A DNA stretch of 64,000 nucleotides, taken from positions 992,001 through 1,056,000 of the forward strand of contig NZ_CP019304.1 in assembly GCF_001969265.1 (NCBI RefSeq), in the 5' to 3' direction. The notes under the pieces are model-generated. The model worked only from the letters and a program-made list of their open reading frames with translations. It was not told where the DNA came from and ran no database searches. Made by a program: the position numbers and the translations under genes. This document shows, piece after piece, positions 1-7,673 of this stretch (its first letter is position 1; every line of letters begins with the position of its first letter). This DNA comes from Arthrobacter sp. QXT-31. Its GTDB lineage: Bacteria; Actinomycetota; Actinomycetes; Actinomycetales; Micrococcaceae.

Positions 1-387
1 CTGCTCAACCACTCCATCTCCTGGAACGCCGGACCCACCGAGGATGACCCCGACTCGTTCATTCCCCGTTACGTCTTCCCCGACGGCGAGATGCTCAGTC
101 TGGGGACGGTGGTCACGGGCTTGGAGGACGGCGGCTTCGAAGTGCTCGACGTCGAGGCCCTCCGCCGGCACTACGCCCTGACCCTGCGGGCCTGGGTCAG
201 GAACCTCGAGGACCAGTGGGACGAAGCAGTCCGGCTCACCTCCGAAGGACGGGCCCGGATCTGGCGGCTGTACATGGCGGCCAGCGCGCTCGGCTTCGAG
301 AACGGGCTGACCGGCGTGAACCAGGTCCTCGTGCAGAAGTCCGGCGGTGAGGAACCGCAGCTGCGGCTGAGGAACTGGGCCGGCTGA
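1..387 (+). CDS. Cyclopropane-fatty-acyl-phospholipid synthase-family methyltransferase, C-terminal part
   Basis: The reading frame is open from the first base to a TGA, so the 5' part lies outside the window. The visible 128 residues match the C-terminal end of SAM-dependent CFA-synthase-like enzymes: a HSISWN segment, FIPRYVFPDGEMLSLG, then RRHYALTLRAW and RIWRLYMAASALGF, and a final strand ending in VLVQKS. Known members methylate unsaturated acyl chains of membrane lipids, or act as related C-methyltransferases. The SAM-binding Rossmann motif is not in view, so activity cannot be judged. The next gene begins 38 bases downstream on the same strand and could be co-transcribed. Confidence 0.8.
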   Translation: MLNHSISWNAGPTEDDPDSFIPRYVFPDGEMLSLGTVVTGLEDGGFEVLDVEALRRHYALTLRAWVRNLEDQWDEAVRLTSEGRARIWRLYMAASALGFENGLTGVNQVLVQKSGGEEPQLRLRNWAG

Positions 388-425
388 GCCTAAACCAGGA
401 AATCCACACACAAGGAGCAAGGACA

Positions 426-1127
426 ATGGCTAACATTCTGATGGTCGTCTCGGCGGCCGACTCGCTGACCATGAAGGATGGCAGCCAGCATCCCACCGGA
501 TTCTGGGCCGAGGAGCTGGTGGTGGCGCACCGGACCCTTCAGCAGGCGGGACATTCAGTGGATTTCGCCACTCCTGGCGGGGTCAAACCCACGGTGGACA
601 AGCTGAGCCTGCAGGCCGAGACGGTGGGCAGTGAGGAACGGGCGGAGGACTTCCGCACCTATCTGGACATGATCGAGGTGGACCTTTTCGCGCCATTGGT
701 GCTGGCCGACGTCGACATGTCCGCCTACGACGCCGTCGTCCTGCCTGGCGGGCACGGCCCCATGGCCGACCTCTTCCAGGACAAGGACCTCGGCCGGATC
801 CTCGTGGAGGCCAACGGCGCCGGCAAGATCATCGCACCCTTCTGCCACGGCCCGGCGGCCCTGCTCAGCGCCACGGCCGACGACGGTGCGTTCGCCTTCG
901 CGGGCCGCAAGCTCACGGTCTTCACCAACTCGGAGGAAATGACCGGCGGCACCGGGGAAAACACGCCGTGGTTCGTGGAGACGGCACTGCGAGGAAAGGA
1001 CGCCAACGTGGAGACCGGCCCGGACTGGGCCAGCCACGTGGTGCGCGAGGGCAACCTGATCAGCGGCCAGAACCCGCAGTCCAGCGAGGACGTGGCCAAG
1101 GAGGTCATCAAGGCGCTCGCCGAATAA
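426..1127 (+). CDS. DJ-1/PfpI-family (Hsp31-like) class I glutamine-amidotransferase-fold protein
   Basis: This 233-residue protein has the DJ-1/PfpI fold. A glutamate-bearing helix (FWAEE, about residue 26-30) precedes the VVLPGGHGPM strand-turn at about 105-113 and the nucleophile elbow FCHGPAALL with Cys140-His141. Relatives in the type 1 glutamine-amidotransferase-domain group (Hsp31, YhbO, PfpI) are chaperones, glyoxalase III or deglycase-type stress proteins. The assignment to the Hsp31-like branch rests on length and the FCHGP elbow. An AAGGAG Shine-Dalgarno sits 7-8 bases before the ATG. The neighbours do not indicate a specific partner. Confidence 0.88.
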   Translation: MANILMVVSAADSLTMKDGSQHPTGFWAEELVVAHRTLQQAGHSVDFATPGGVKPTVDKLSLQAETVGSEERAEDFRTYLDMIEVDLFAPLVLADVDMSAYDAVVLPGGHGPMADLFQDKDLGRILVEANGAGKIIAPFCHGPAALLSATADDGAFAFAGRKLTVFTNSEEMTGGTGENTPWFVETALRGKDANVETGPDWASHVVREGNLISGQNPQSSEDVAKEVIKALAE

Positions 1128-1164
1128 TCAGAACGCCTGATTGGGCCTCGCATAAGCACTCTTC

Positions 1165-1428
1165 CTACTGGCTAGGTCGCTTGTGCGAGGCGTCTTCGTG
1201 CCGAACCGACAGCGCGTCGGCGGCGTAGAGCATTTTGCGGCCCATGGCGTCATCGGGCCAGACCCAGACAACAGAACCATCCGGCATGAGGTCATCGATG
1301 ACCCCGGACCCGGCGGTTCCCTCTGTTTCAAAAAGGACGCGGTCACCCACGCTGTAGCTAGGCGGCTTGGCCGCACCACGCTTGGCCCGGCTGCCACGTG
1401 CAAGGGGGGTGGAAGATGCAACTGACAT
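1165..1428 (-). CDS. Small hypothetical protein (87 aa)
   Basis: I chose the ATG at 1428 (MSVASSTPLARG) because a GAAAGG ribosome site lies about 8 bases upstream; an upstream extension to 1572 has arginine-rich, non-coding-looking composition. The protein has a basic N-terminus (residues 10-22) followed by a compact beta-rich domain: SVGDRVLFETEGTAGSG, GSVVWVWPDD, RKMLYAADAL. This is suggestive of an SH3/KOW-like small barrel, but I do not recognise a named family. It is convergent with the PfpI-type gene at 426-1127. The function is unknown. Confidence 0.6.
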   Translation of the reverse strand: MSVASSTPLARGSRAKRGAAKPPSYSVGDRVLFETEGTAGSGVIDDLMPDGSVVWVWPDDAMGRKMLYAADALSVRHEDASHKRPSQ

Positions 1429-1568
1429 AGTGGGAACGCCTTTCTCTGCTTGCTTCGGAAGGTGTCTGCGTCGATGACGAAGCGGTAGCCGACTGCTCCG
1501 CAGGTGCCCTTTTGGACGCTCAAAACGGCGCTTGCGGAGCAATCGATGGGTTGTTTGGTGGAGAGGAC

Positions 1569-2552
1569 TCAAGAAGCGGTGACGAATCCGAGGGACTTGT
1601 CCACGACGTTCTGCAGCGGATCGGCGTTGCAGTACCGTCGCAGGTTGTCGACGAAGAGTTTGCCGAGGTCATCGAGGTAATCTTCGGTGTCGCCGCTCAT
1701 GTGAGGTGTGATGATGACGTTGTCCATGCCCCAGAGTGCATGTCCTTCGGGCAGGGGTTCGGGGTGCACGACGTCCAGGGCGGCGCCGGCGATGGAGCCG
1801 GCGGCGAGTGCTTCGGTCAGGGCGTTTGTGTGGACGAGCTCCCCGCGCCCGACGTTGACCAGGTGCGCGGACGGCTTCATGGCGGCCAGGACCGCGGCAC
1901 TAACCAGGCCCCTGGTCTCGTTTGTCAGGGGCGCAGCCAAGACCAGGAAGTCGTATTCACCCACGATCCGGGACAGGTCGCGGGAGGAGTGGATCTGCCC
2001 AAAGTCGGCGTCGCCTGCGCGGGCAGCGCGGCCGGCCCCGTCCACCTTCATGCCAACGGCGCTGAAGAGCCGGGCGATCTCCCGGCCGATGGATCCGGTG
2101 CCGACCACCAGCGCGCCCAGACCCTGGATCTTGCGGGTGACCCGGTGCTGCCAGCGCTCTTGCTGCTGCAGCCGGAACGAACCGTGGGCGTCCTTGGCCA
2201 GATCCAGCACAAAGCCGAGAGCGAACTCGGCGATGGACCGGCTCAGGACGCCGCGGGAGTTCGTGTAGGTGATGTCACTGCGGATCAGTTCATCAAAGAG
2301 CAACTGGCTGACGCCGGCGGCGGAAACATGAACCCATTTCAGGGTTGCCGCCGCGCCCCAGTTCTCCTTCAGGGCCGGTGAGAAGGAGTGCCACTGGTAC
2401 AGCACATCCGCGCCGTCCAGCGCCTCCGCCAAGCCGTCGGCCTTGGTCAGCCGGACCTCCGCCAGTTCCTCGATTTCGGCCAGGCGGGGCGGCAGCGCCT
2501 CCCGGTAAAGGGCGGCAACAACCGGACGCCTGCCCTGCCGAACAGCGGTCAT
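1569..2552 (-). CDS. D-2-hydroxyacid dehydrogenase (NAD-dependent)
   Basis: This 327-residue protein has the D-isomer 2-hydroxyacid dehydrogenase layout. The Rossmann glycine motif is GTGSIG at 151-156. The catalytic triad is Arg236 (LVNVGRGE), Glu265 (HPEPLP) and His284 (TPHMSG). Such enzymes interconvert 2-oxoacids and D-2-hydroxyacids; the subgroup resembles GhrA/YcdW-like glyoxylate/hydroxypyruvate reductases, but the substrate is not readable here. Its ATG overlaps the stop of the tartrate-dehydrogenase-like gene by four bases, so translation is probably coupled. It is the last gene of the minus-strand operon that starts at 7270. Confidence 0.88.
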   Translation of the reverse strand: MTAVRQGRRPVVAALYREALPPRLAEIEELAEVRLTKADGLAEALDGADVLYQWHSFSPALKENWGAAATLKWVHVSAAGVSQLLFDELIRSDITYTNSRGVLSRSIAEFALGFVLDLAKDAHGSFRLQQQERWQHRVTRKIQGLGALVVGTGSIGREIARLFSAVGMKVDGAGRAARAGDADFGQIHSSRDLSRIVGEYDFLVLAAPLTNETRGLVSAAVLAAMKPSAHLVNVGRGELVHTNALTEALAAGSIAGAALDVVHPEPLPEGHALWGMDNVIITPHMSGDTEDYLDDLGKLFVDNLRRYCNADPLQNVVDKSLGFVTAS

Positions 2553-3706
2553 GGCGCAGCAGTCCCGAAGACGGCCGCCCCGTCCGGCGCCAAAGCCGCC
2601 CCGTCCGGCGCCAGGGCCGGCCCGTCCGGTGCGGCCACCCTGTGCAGCGGGGCAAGCGCGTCGATGGCGGTGAGTACGGCGGCCGTGAATTCCGACGTCG
2701 ATGAGGTTCCGCCGACGTCGCGGGTTCCGTGCCCGTTCCGGAGGGCCGACTCGAACGCTGCCTGCAGGTGGGCTGCCGCCTGGGGGTGGCCGAGGTGTTC
2801 GAGCATCATGGCCCCGGACCAGATCTGGCCGACCGGATTGGCCAAACCCTTGCCGGCGATGTCCGGAGCAGAGCCGTGGACCGGTTCGAAAAGGGACGGG
2901 AAGTCACCTTCCGGATTCAGGTTGGCACTCGGCGCGAGCCCGATCGAGCCGGTCACGGAACTGCCCAGATCGGAGAGGATGTCCCCGAGCAGGTTGGAGG
3001 CTACGATCACGTCCAGGGTCCACGGTTTGAGGACCATGTGCGCGGCGAGGGCGTCCACGAGCTCATGCGTGACGCTGACGCCGGGATAGTCCTTGACGGT
3101 CTCCTCCACAACCTCGTCCCAGAACGGCATAGTGTGGATGATGCCGTTGCTCTTCGTCGCCGATGTCAGCTTCCCCGACCGCGACGAGGCGAGGGACGCC
3201 GCGAAACGGGCGGCGCGGGAGACGCCGAGCCGGGTGAAGATGGTTTCCTGCACCGCGCTCTCGTGCGGCAGCCCGCGGTACATCCGCCCGCCGACCTCTG
3301 AGTATTCGCCCTCGTTGTTCTCCCGAACGATCAGGAGGTCGATCGGGTTCTCCGCCGCAAGAGGTGACGCGACGCCGTCGAGCGTTTTGACCGGGCGGAG
3401 GTTGATGTACTGCTGGAATTCACGCCGGATCGGGATCAGCAGCCCCCACAGGGACTCCGTGTCCGGAACCTCCGGGGACCCGACGGCGCCCAGGAAGATG
3501 GCGTCGTGCCTTGCGAGCTGTTCCAGCCCGTCAACCGGCATCATCCTCCCGTTACTGAGGTAATAGTCGGAGCCCCAATCAAAGGACGTGAACTCCAGGC
3601 TCAGCGAATGGAGGTCCGCGATCCGCTCCAGGCAGGCGATGGCGGCCGGGACGACCTCCTTGCCGATGCCGTCTCCAGCGATGACTGCGATGCTGTGCCT
3701 ACTCAT
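2549..3706 (-). CDS. Tartrate/isopropylmalate-type dehydrogenase (beta-decarboxylating)
   Basis: This 385-residue member of the isocitrate/isopropylmalate dehydrogenase family shows GDGIGKEV near the N-terminus, LRPVKTL, the VRENNEGEYSEVGG substrate loop, KSNGIIHTMPFWD, and the metal/NAD region SNLLGDILSDLGSSVTGSIG. The ENNEGEYSE loop points to the tartrate / D-malate dehydrogenase branch (TtuC, DmlA) rather than LeuB. Known branch members oxidise and decarboxylate D-malate, tartrate or similar 2-hydroxydicarboxylates with NAD. The last 30 or so residues are a low-complexity APDGAAL tail encoded by a tandem repeat. It overlaps both neighbours by four bases (ATGA), which indicates tight coupling. 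Confidence 0.85.
   Translation of the reverse strand: MSRHSIAVIAGDGIGKEVVPAAIACLERIADLHSLSLEFTSFDWGSDYYLSNGRMMPVDGLEQLARHDAIFLGAVGSPEVPDTESLWGLLIPIRREFQQYINLRPVKTLDGVASPLAAENPIDLLIVRENNEGEYSEVGGRMYRGLPHESAVQETIFTRLGVSRAARFAASLASSRSGKLTSATKSNGIIHTMPFWDEVVEETVKDYPGVSVTHELVDALAAHMVLKPWTLDVIVASNLLGDILSDLGSSVTGSIGLAPSANLNPEGDFPSLFEPVHGSAPDIAGKGLANPVGQIWSGAMMLEHLGHPQAAAHLQAAFESALRNGHGTRDVGGTSSTSEFTAAVLTAIDALAPLHRVAAPDGPALAPDGAALAPDGAAVFGTAAP
2574..2636. repeat. Three tandem 21-bp units inside the tartrate-dehydrogenase-like gene
   Basis: Three adjacent 21-bp units start at 2574, 2595 and 2616. The core CCCGTCCGG recurs every 21 bases. They keep the reading frame and encode the repeated APDGxAL heptad at the protein C-terminus. 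The third unit is the most diverged. The array probably arose by slippage just before the stop codon. Confidence 0.8.
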
Positions 3707-5232
3707 GAGGTCCCCGCCAGACGGCCGAGGCTTTGCCAGCGTGGCTGCTCTCCAAGGTTGATGATGGTGTTCTTCGGTTCGGTCATTTCATGGACGGCGT
3801 AGCGGACGCCTTCGCGGCCGACGCCGGATTTTTTGAAACCGCCGAAGGGCATGGAGTCGATGCGGACGTCGCTGGTCTCGTTGATCACCACGGCGCCCAC
3901 GTGCAGCTGCTCGGCGATGGTCAGGGCCCGGTCAATGGACTGGGTGAAGACGCCTGCCTGGAGACCGTAGGCTGTGTCGTTGGCCTCATGGATGGCGTCG
4001 GCGATCTCGATGAACGGAATGATGGTAACCACCGGCCCGAAGACTTCCTCCCTGATCACCTTGCATTCCGAGGGCACGTCGGTCAGCACGGTCGGCTCAT
4101 AGAAGGTGCCGCGTCGCCGCCCGCCGGCCTGGACCCGGGCCCCGGCTGCCTTTGCCTCCTCCACCCATTCCTCGACACGTTTGGCTTCGTCTTCGGAAAT
4201 CAGCGGACCGACGTCGGTGCTGCGATCAAGCTTGGGTCCCGTTGTGAGGGACTTGGTGCCCACCGTCACCTGTGCCAGGATCTCCTCGAACAGCGAGGTG
4301 TGGACGTAGACGCGCTGCACGGAAAGGCAGTTCTGTCCCGCCACTCCGAACGCTCCGGCAACGATCGCCTTCGCGGCCGCATCGGCATCGGCGTCGGGGC
4401 AGACGATCGTGGCATTGTTGCCGCCCAGCTCCGAGAGGATCTTCTTGGACCCGGCAGCGGCGGCGATGCGTTCCGCCGTCGCCGGGCCGCCCGTGAAGGA
4501 GATCAGGTCCACCTGCTGGTCGGTGACGAGCGCCCGGGAGACACCGGGACCGGTGACGATCGCGGCGAGGCGTCCCGACGGGACGCCGGCCTCGAGCAGC
4601 AGCTGGACGAGGGCCAGCCCGGTCAGCGGGGTCCGGGTGGAGGGTTTAAGTACGACGCCGTTGCCTCCGATGAGGGCCGGGCCCAGCTTGTGTGCCACCA
4701 GATTCAGCGGATCGTTAAACGGCGTGATTGCCGCGACGATGCCCACCGGTTTCCGGCTGTACCAGCCGATCTTGTTCCCGCCGGCCATGCTGTCTTCAAA
4801 CCCGAGGGTCTCCCCCGCCAGCTCGCTCGATGCCGCTGCGGACAGCCGGAGGGTCTCCACGCACCGGCTTACCTCTCGCTCGGCTTCGGTGATGGTCTTG
4901 CTGCTTTCGGCGGCGATGATGTTGGCGAAGTACGCAGCCCGCTCCGTCAGCAGCAGCGCCGCGTTTTCCAGCGCCTCCCGGCGGGACCGCAACGGCCAGT
5001 CCTGGATCCGGAGGTGCCGATGAATGTGGGCGATGGCCCGGCGCACATCCTGCGGAGTAGACGTGCAGACCCGCCCCAACAGCAGGCCGTCCTGAGGATC
5101 CCGGACCTCCACGGTCAGGTCAGCGGTTTGCCACTGCCCTTCCATGAAGGCTCCCCCGGGGAGTTTGGCGATTTGTGCCCGGCTGTACCCTGTTTCCGGG
5201 CATGCGTCAGCGAGGGGCGTCGATAGCGACAT
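3703..5232 (-). CDS. Aldehyde dehydrogenase family protein
   Basis: This NAD(P)-dependent aldehyde dehydrogenase has 509 residues and all core elements: ITPFNDPLN at about 169-177, FTGGPATAERI, the general base Glu268 in SELGGN, catalytic Cys302 in AGQNC, and EEVFGPVV near the C-terminus. The FND in place of the more common WNF and the GGPATAERI segment resemble non-phosphorylating, lactaldehyde- or phosphonoacetaldehyde-like dehydrogenases rather than GabD. The substrate is uncertain. The start at 5232 has an AAGGGA ribosome site. It sits between the FAD oxidase gene (58-base gap) and the tartrate-dehydrogenase-like gene (4-base overlap), so it probably oxidises an aldehyde released by the oxidase. 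Confidence 0.9.
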   Translation of the reverse strand: MSLSTPLADACPETGYSRAQIAKLPGGAFMEGQWQTADLTVEVRDPQDGLLLGRVCTSTPQDVRRAIAHIHRHLRIQDWPLRSRREALENAALLLTERAAYFANIIAAESSKTITEAEREVSRCVETLRLSAAASSELAGETLGFEDSMAGGNKIGWYSRKPVGIVAAITPFNDPLNLVAHKLGPALIGGNGVVLKPSTRTPLTGLALVQLLLEAGVPSGRLAAIVTGPGVSRALVTDQQVDLISFTGGPATAERIAAAAGSKKILSELGGNNATIVCPDADADAAAKAIVAGAFGVAGQNCLSVQRVYVHTSLFEEILAQVTVGTKSLTTGPKLDRSTDVGPLISEDEAKRVEEWVEEAKAAGARVQAGGRRRGTFYEPTVLTDVPSECKVIREEVFGPVVTIIPFIEIADAIHEANDTAYGLQAGVFTQSIDRALTIAEQLHVGAVVINETSDVRIDSMPFGGFKKSGVGREGVRYAVHEMTEPKNTIINLGEQPRWQSLGRLAGTS

Positions 5233-5290
5233 GTGATCCCTTGTCTAGATGAGTCGGCTAGGTGATTCGGCTGGTGCTTCGTTCGCCGGT

Positions 5291-6568
5291 CTACTTGACC
5301 CGGTCGATGATCTTGGCTGCTGCGCCGATGAAGGGCAGGAACCACGGCGGGCCGAAGTGGCCCGGCACGGGCGGGTTCTTCAGGTCACCCCACACGTTGG
5401 CGGACTTGTCTCCGCCCATGTAGTGCGCCATCCGCTTGCCCATGTGCGCGGCCATCTGGACCCCGTGGCCGCTGTAGTTGAGCGAGTAGAAGAGCCCGTC
5501 GTGCTCGCCGGCGTGGACCATCTGGTCCATCGACAGGTCCACGAGCCCGCCCCAGATGTAGTCCACCCGGGCCTTGTCGAGGTAGGGAAACAGCTCGAGC
5601 ATGGCCTTGCGCAGGATCTCGGCGCTCTTGACGTCGGAGTCCGGGCTCGAGAGTGCGAACCGGGCCCGGCCGCCGAAGAGGAGCCGGTTGTCCGGAGTGA
5701 TCCGGAAGTAGTAGGTCAGCATTTTGCTGTCCGAGGCCATCCGCCGGTTCGGCAGGATGCGGTTCACGACGTCCTCGGGCAGCGGCTCGGTGACGATGAT
5801 AAAGCTGCCCACGGGGATCACGCGGCGCTGCATCCACGGGGTGACGCTGCCGGTGTAGCCGCTCGTCGCGACCAGGACCTGCTTGGCCCGGGTGATCCCG
5901 CGGGTGGTGTGCACGTCGTGCACCGTGCCGTTGATGCGCTTGAGCTCGGTCACGCCCGCGTCCTCGCAGACCACCGCGCCGGCACCGACGGCCGCCCCCG
6001 CCAGACCGTGGGAGAACTTGCCCACGTGCAGGCCCGCGCCGAGCGGGTCCATCATCGCGCCCTTATAGAAGTCCGTGCCGATCTCGGAGTGGATCTCGGA
6101 CTTCGGGATCAACGTGACGTGGTGGTCCACAAGCTTGGCCAGGAGCTCCTGGGACTTCCGGAAGCCGTCGTTGTGGGACTCATGGAAGGCCAGGGATAGC
6201 TTGCCGAAGCGCTTGAAGTCGCAGTCAATCGCGTAGTCGTGGACGATCTTCTCGATACTCTCGATCGCGTCGTTGTACTCGCGGAAGTATTCCACCGCGC
6301 GGGCCTCACCGTAGCGCTTGACCGCGGTGCTGAAGCCGATGGCCAGGCCGGTGGTGGCCATGCCGCCGTTGCGGCCGGACGCGCCCCAGCCGACGGTGTG
6401 GCGTTCGAAGACCGCAACGCTCGCGCCCTGCTTCGCGAACTCGAGCGCGGCGGAGAGGCCGGTGAAGCCGGCGCCGATGATCGCGACGTCGACGTTCTCC
6501 GGCACGGGGGTGCGCCGGTAGTCACCGGAGGGCTCGGCTGTGTCCAGCCAATAGGGAACGAGTTTCAT
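5291..6568 (-). CDS. FAD-dependent oxidoreductase, DAO family (PuuB/glycine-oxidase-like)
   Basis: This 425-residue flavoprotein has the dinucleotide motif GAGFTG at 32-37, the GWGASGRNGG FAD-contact segment, and a C-terminal SLNYSGHGVQMAAHMGKRMA flavin motif, as in gamma-glutamylputrescine oxidase (PuuB) and related DAO-fold amine oxidases. Such enzymes oxidise a C-N bond, giving an imine and H2O2 or passing electrons on. GRNGG and SGHGV are hallmarks of this branch. A ribosome site AAAGGTC precedes the ATG by 7 bases. It lies 28 bases downstream of the HAD gene, a HAD-oxidase pairing that recurs in the second operon. The substrate is unknown. Confidence 0.88.
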   Translation of the reverse strand: MKLVPYWLDTAEPSGDYRRTPVPENVDVAIIGAGFTGLSAALEFAKQGASVAVFERHTVGWGASGRNGGMATTGLAIGFSTAVKRYGEARAVEYFREYNDAIESIEKIVHDYAIDCDFKRFGKLSLAFHESHNDGFRKSQELLAKLVDHHVTLIPKSEIHSEIGTDFYKGAMMDPLGAGLHVGKFSHGLAGAAVGAGAVVCEDAGVTELKRINGTVHDVHTTRGITRAKQVLVATSGYTGSVTPWMQRRVIPVGSFIIVTEPLPEDVVNRILPNRRMASDSKMLTYYFRITPDNRLLFGGRARFALSSPDSDVKSAEILRKAMLELFPYLDKARVDYIWGGLVDLSMDQMVHAGEHDGLFYSLNYSGHGVQMAAHMGKRMAHYMGGDKSANVWGDLKNPPVPGHFGPPWFLPFIGAAAKIIDRVK

Positions 6569-6595
6569 GGTGTGACCTTTCGCCTCGACGTCGGT

Positions 6596-7270
6596 TTAGA
6601 GACCGAGGTGCTTGTTGATCTCGTCCAGGGACTTGGCAACGTTGAGGTCGTAGCCCGGGCCAATGGGGTCGTAGCCACGGTCCAGCACCCAGAGGTTCCG
6701 GAAGCCCATGTCGTGCATCGGGTGCATGTCGTAGCGTGTGTGCGAGGAGATGTGCAGGAAGTCCTCCGGCTTGGCATTGAGGGTGTCCAGCATGTACTCG
6801 AACGCCTGGTAGCGCGGCTTGTAGGCCTGGGCCTGCTCAGCCGTGTATACGGCGTGGAAGTCTGCACCGAGCTTCGGGATGCTGATGTCCAGGAAGCTGG
6901 TGTCGGCGTTGGACAGGGCCACCAGCTTGTAGTTGTCGCCCATCAGTTTCAGCGGAGCCGGCACGTCCTCGTGGGCGACCCAGCCGCGTACAGCCTCAGC
7001 AAACTCTGCGCCGGCACCGGGGGTCGGTCCAATTCCCCAGCGCTTGCACACGCGGTCAAAGGAGTCCTGAAGGATCGCCTCGTATGGCTTGTAGTCGCCA
7101 AGGACCTCATCGAACCGGTACCCGCGGAACTGCTTCTTGAACGTGGGCCACTGCTCCTCAGAGATACGCCCATCCAACAGACGGCGGGTCGTGGGATCAA
7201 TGTCGAAGTTGATAAGCGTGCCGTAAACATCAAAAGAGATGTACTTCGGCCGGGAGTTGGTCTCTGCCAT
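6596..7270 (-). CDS. HAD-superfamily hydrolase annotated as haloacid dehalogenase type II (variant motif IV)
   Basis: The protein has 224 residues with HAD motif I FDVYGTL (nucleophile Asp14), motif II LSNAD (Ser120-Asn121) and motif III YKPR (Lys151). This matches the L-2-haloacid dehalogenase branch. Motif IV, however, reads ISSHTRYD (175-181), where canonical L-DEX enzymes have SSNAWD: the conserved Asn is His177 and one residue is inserted. Dehalogenation is therefore doubtful; a phosphatase or another hydrolase is possible. It is the promoter-proximal gene of the minus operon, facing the importer operon across a 403-base gap with two operator palindromes. The ribosome site is weak. Confidence 0.8.
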   Translation of the reverse strand: MAETNSRPKYISFDVYGTLINFDIDPTTRRLLDGRISEEQWPTFKKQFRGYRFDEVLGDYKPYEAILQDSFDRVCKRWGIGPTPGAGAEFAEAVRGWVAHEDVPAPLKLMGDNYKLVALSNADTSFLDISIPKLGADFHAVYTAEQAQAYKPRYQAFEYMLDTLNAKPEDFLHISSHTRYDMHPMHDMGFRNLWVLDRGYDPIGPGYDLNVAKSLDEINKHLGL

Positions 7271-7414
7271 GATTCGTCCGTTTCTTGAAGTTGTGTGGGG
7301 GCCCGGATGCGAGCCTCATTGCGGTTCCAGGGCAAGTTCAGAGCGAGTTGGACTCTTCCCCGTGGCAGGGGACTCCGCCACCCGATACATCGACTCTAGG
7401 ACCGAAAATTGTAA

Positions 7415-7426
7415 ATTGTCAACAGT
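7415..7426. promoter_or_regulatory. GntR/FCD-type operator candidate 1 (ATTGTCAACAGT)
   Basis: Near-perfect copy of the island's 12-bp palindrome. It extends upstream as TGTAAATTGTCAAC, an arm also seen at 15076, 11495 (reverse) and 21946 (reverse). It lies 145 bases upstream of the HAD gene start on the minus strand. Confidence 0.6.
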
Positions 7427-7470
7427 TTGGCGGCCCCCCTTCAGGTCTCGTTAAGCCACCATTTTTCTTT

Positions 7471-7488
7471 TCGTCAATTGTTGACAAT
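7471..7488. promoter_or_regulatory. GntR/FCD-type operator candidate 2 overlapping a -35 box
   Basis: The 18 bases TCGTCAATTGTTGACAAT contain a perfect palindrome ATTGTTGACAAT (7477-7488) and an overlapping one GTCAA-TTG-TTGAC (7473-7485). TTGACA at 7481-7486 would serve as the -35 hexamer, so binding would block the importer promoter. The same 18 bases occur on the minus strand at 18356-18373. Confidence 0.68.
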
Positions 7489-7673
7489 CCTGTTCTGAGG
7501 CGGTTGCATTGGCTTAGATGCGGAGGAGATCCGGATCACAACCCCGCATGAAGCACACCACGTCGGGCGCCGGCCCGGCGTCCACGCAAGGGATATCGGG
7601 CAGCCGGTCCTGCGATATATGCACTCCGTTCTGGCCGATCCAACTCAGCCGGAACCATCCGAAGGGAAGCACC

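Larger units (their letters stand above)
7271..7673. promoter_or_regulatory. Divergent control region between the HAD operon and the first ABC importer
   Basis: This gene-free 403-base gap separates two divergent operons. It is AT-richer than its surroundings between 7400 and 7510 and contains two copies of the ATTGTYRACAAT palindrome. A candidate plus-strand promoter is TTGACA at 7481-7486, 18 bases, then TGCATT at 7505-7510, with GGTTGCATT also present before the duplicated importer at 15107-15115. The ribosome site GAAGGGAAG for the binding-protein gene lies just before 7674. The rest of the leader (7511-7660) holds nothing I recognise. Confidence 0.6.

Noticed and set aside
3733..5226. 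Long plus-strand frame antisense to the aldehyde dehydrogenase gene
   Set aside because: It mirrors the coding strand of a clear family member, has no ribosome site or recognisable domain, and reflects high-GC third-position bias.
5249..6199. Long plus-strand frame antisense to the DAO-type oxidase
   Set aside because: Composition is Val/His/Arg/Gly-rich with no motifs; the opposite strand holds the complete flavoprotein.
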